Positions 44,557-44,634 of a stretch of 44,634 nucleotides of DNA are shown here, piece by piece. The position numbers and the translations under genes are program-made. The notes under the pieces are model-generated. The model saw nothing but the letters and a program-made list of their open reading frames with translations. It made no database searches and had not been told where the DNA came from. Source of the stretch: a delta proteobacterium NaphS2 (GTDB lineage: Bacteria > Desulfobacterota > DSM-4660 > Desulfatiglandales > Desulfatiglandaceae); assembly GCA_000179315.1 (NCBI GenBank), contig ADZZ01000596.1:1-44634 (forward strand), given 5' to 3'. How positions within the stretch are numbered: the stretch's first letter is position 1; each line of letters opens with the position of its first letter.

Positions 44557-44634
44557 ATGACGCTTTTTTTGAAGTTCGTGGTTTTTTTTGCGGTTTATCT
44601 TATTATCCAGCTCTTAAGGCCCGAAAACGCCCTG
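44557..44634 (+). CDS. Partial membrane protein, 5' end only
   Basis: The window ends inside this frame. The 26 codons visible encode MTLFLKFVVFFAVYLIIQLL followed by RPENAL: a hydrophobic segment that looks like a first membrane helix or signal anchor. An AAAGGGG lies about 12 bases upstream of the ATG and a promoter candidate lies about 80 bases upstream, supporting a real gene start. The family cannot be told from so short a piece. Confidence 0.5.
   Translation, partial: MTLFLKFVVFFAVYLIIQLLRPENAL

Overview
This window is chromosomal DNA of a Gram-negative bacterium, most likely a deltaproteobacterium (Desulfobacterota, perhaps Desulfobacterales). That placement is inferred from three things: a near-complete dcw (division and cell wall) cluster in the order mraZ-rsmH-ftsL-ftsI-murE-murF-mraY-murD-ftsW-murG-murC-murB-ftsQ-ftsA-ftsZ; a B12-binding-type radical SAM gene and a metallo-beta-lactamase-fold gene directly after ftsZ; and many outer-membrane-type lipoproteins. 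No mobile element, CRISPR array, tRNA or rRNA was seen.

Layout. (1) 138-392, plus strand: a small PC4-like protein. (2) 409-8665, minus strand: one run of genes read from an OmpA-family protein through a YiiX/YebB-like cysteine hydrolase, a Tat-exported metallophosphoesterase, a small anchored protein, an MscS-like channel split by a frameshift in a T10 tract, a left-handed beta-helix (GlmU-like) protein and phosphoglucosamine mutase GlmM. (3) 8666-8983: a divergent promoter region with an excellent sigma70-type promoter facing right. (4) 8984-21840, plus strand: an envelope cluster of secreted proteins and lipoproteins: a FlgT-N/DUF6175-like protein, two poorly characterised lipoproteins, a TPR lipoprotein with SLH-like repeats and an LPP20-like protein; then an intrinsic terminator; then an AsmA-like protein, a 920-residue multidomain lipoprotein, a TPR-SpoIID protein and a small membrane protein. 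(5) 21972-39763, plus strand: the dcw cluster, with a promoter overlapped by five 10-bp MraZ-type repeats, no ddl gene, and a stand-alone response-regulator receiver between murF and mraY. (6) 39804-42178, plus strand: radical SAM protein and MBL-fold hydrolase. (7) 42182-44283, minus strand: PhnP-like MBL hydrolase, SAM methyltransferase and a cysteine-rich protein. (8) 44557 to the end: the first 26 codons of a membrane protein behind a plausible promoter.

How the genes work together. GlmM, and perhaps the neighbouring beta-helix protein, feed UDP-GlcNAc synthesis. Mur enzymes and MraY/MurG build lipid II. FtsW/FtsI with FtsL/Q/A/Z polymerise and place septal peptidoglycan. OmpA-like, SLH-like and SpoIID proteins and the cysteine hydrolase plausibly bind or act on the sacculus, and the AsmA-like protein may serve envelope lipid transport. 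The least explained and most interesting part is the 8984-21519 cluster. It combines FlgT-N-like and LPP20-like proteins, families that build an outer-membrane ring in Vibrio flagella, with SLH, TPR, beta-helix and SpoIID proteins, and no flagellar structural gene is visible in the window. Calls rest on reading translated sequence and motifs by eye; no database search was run.
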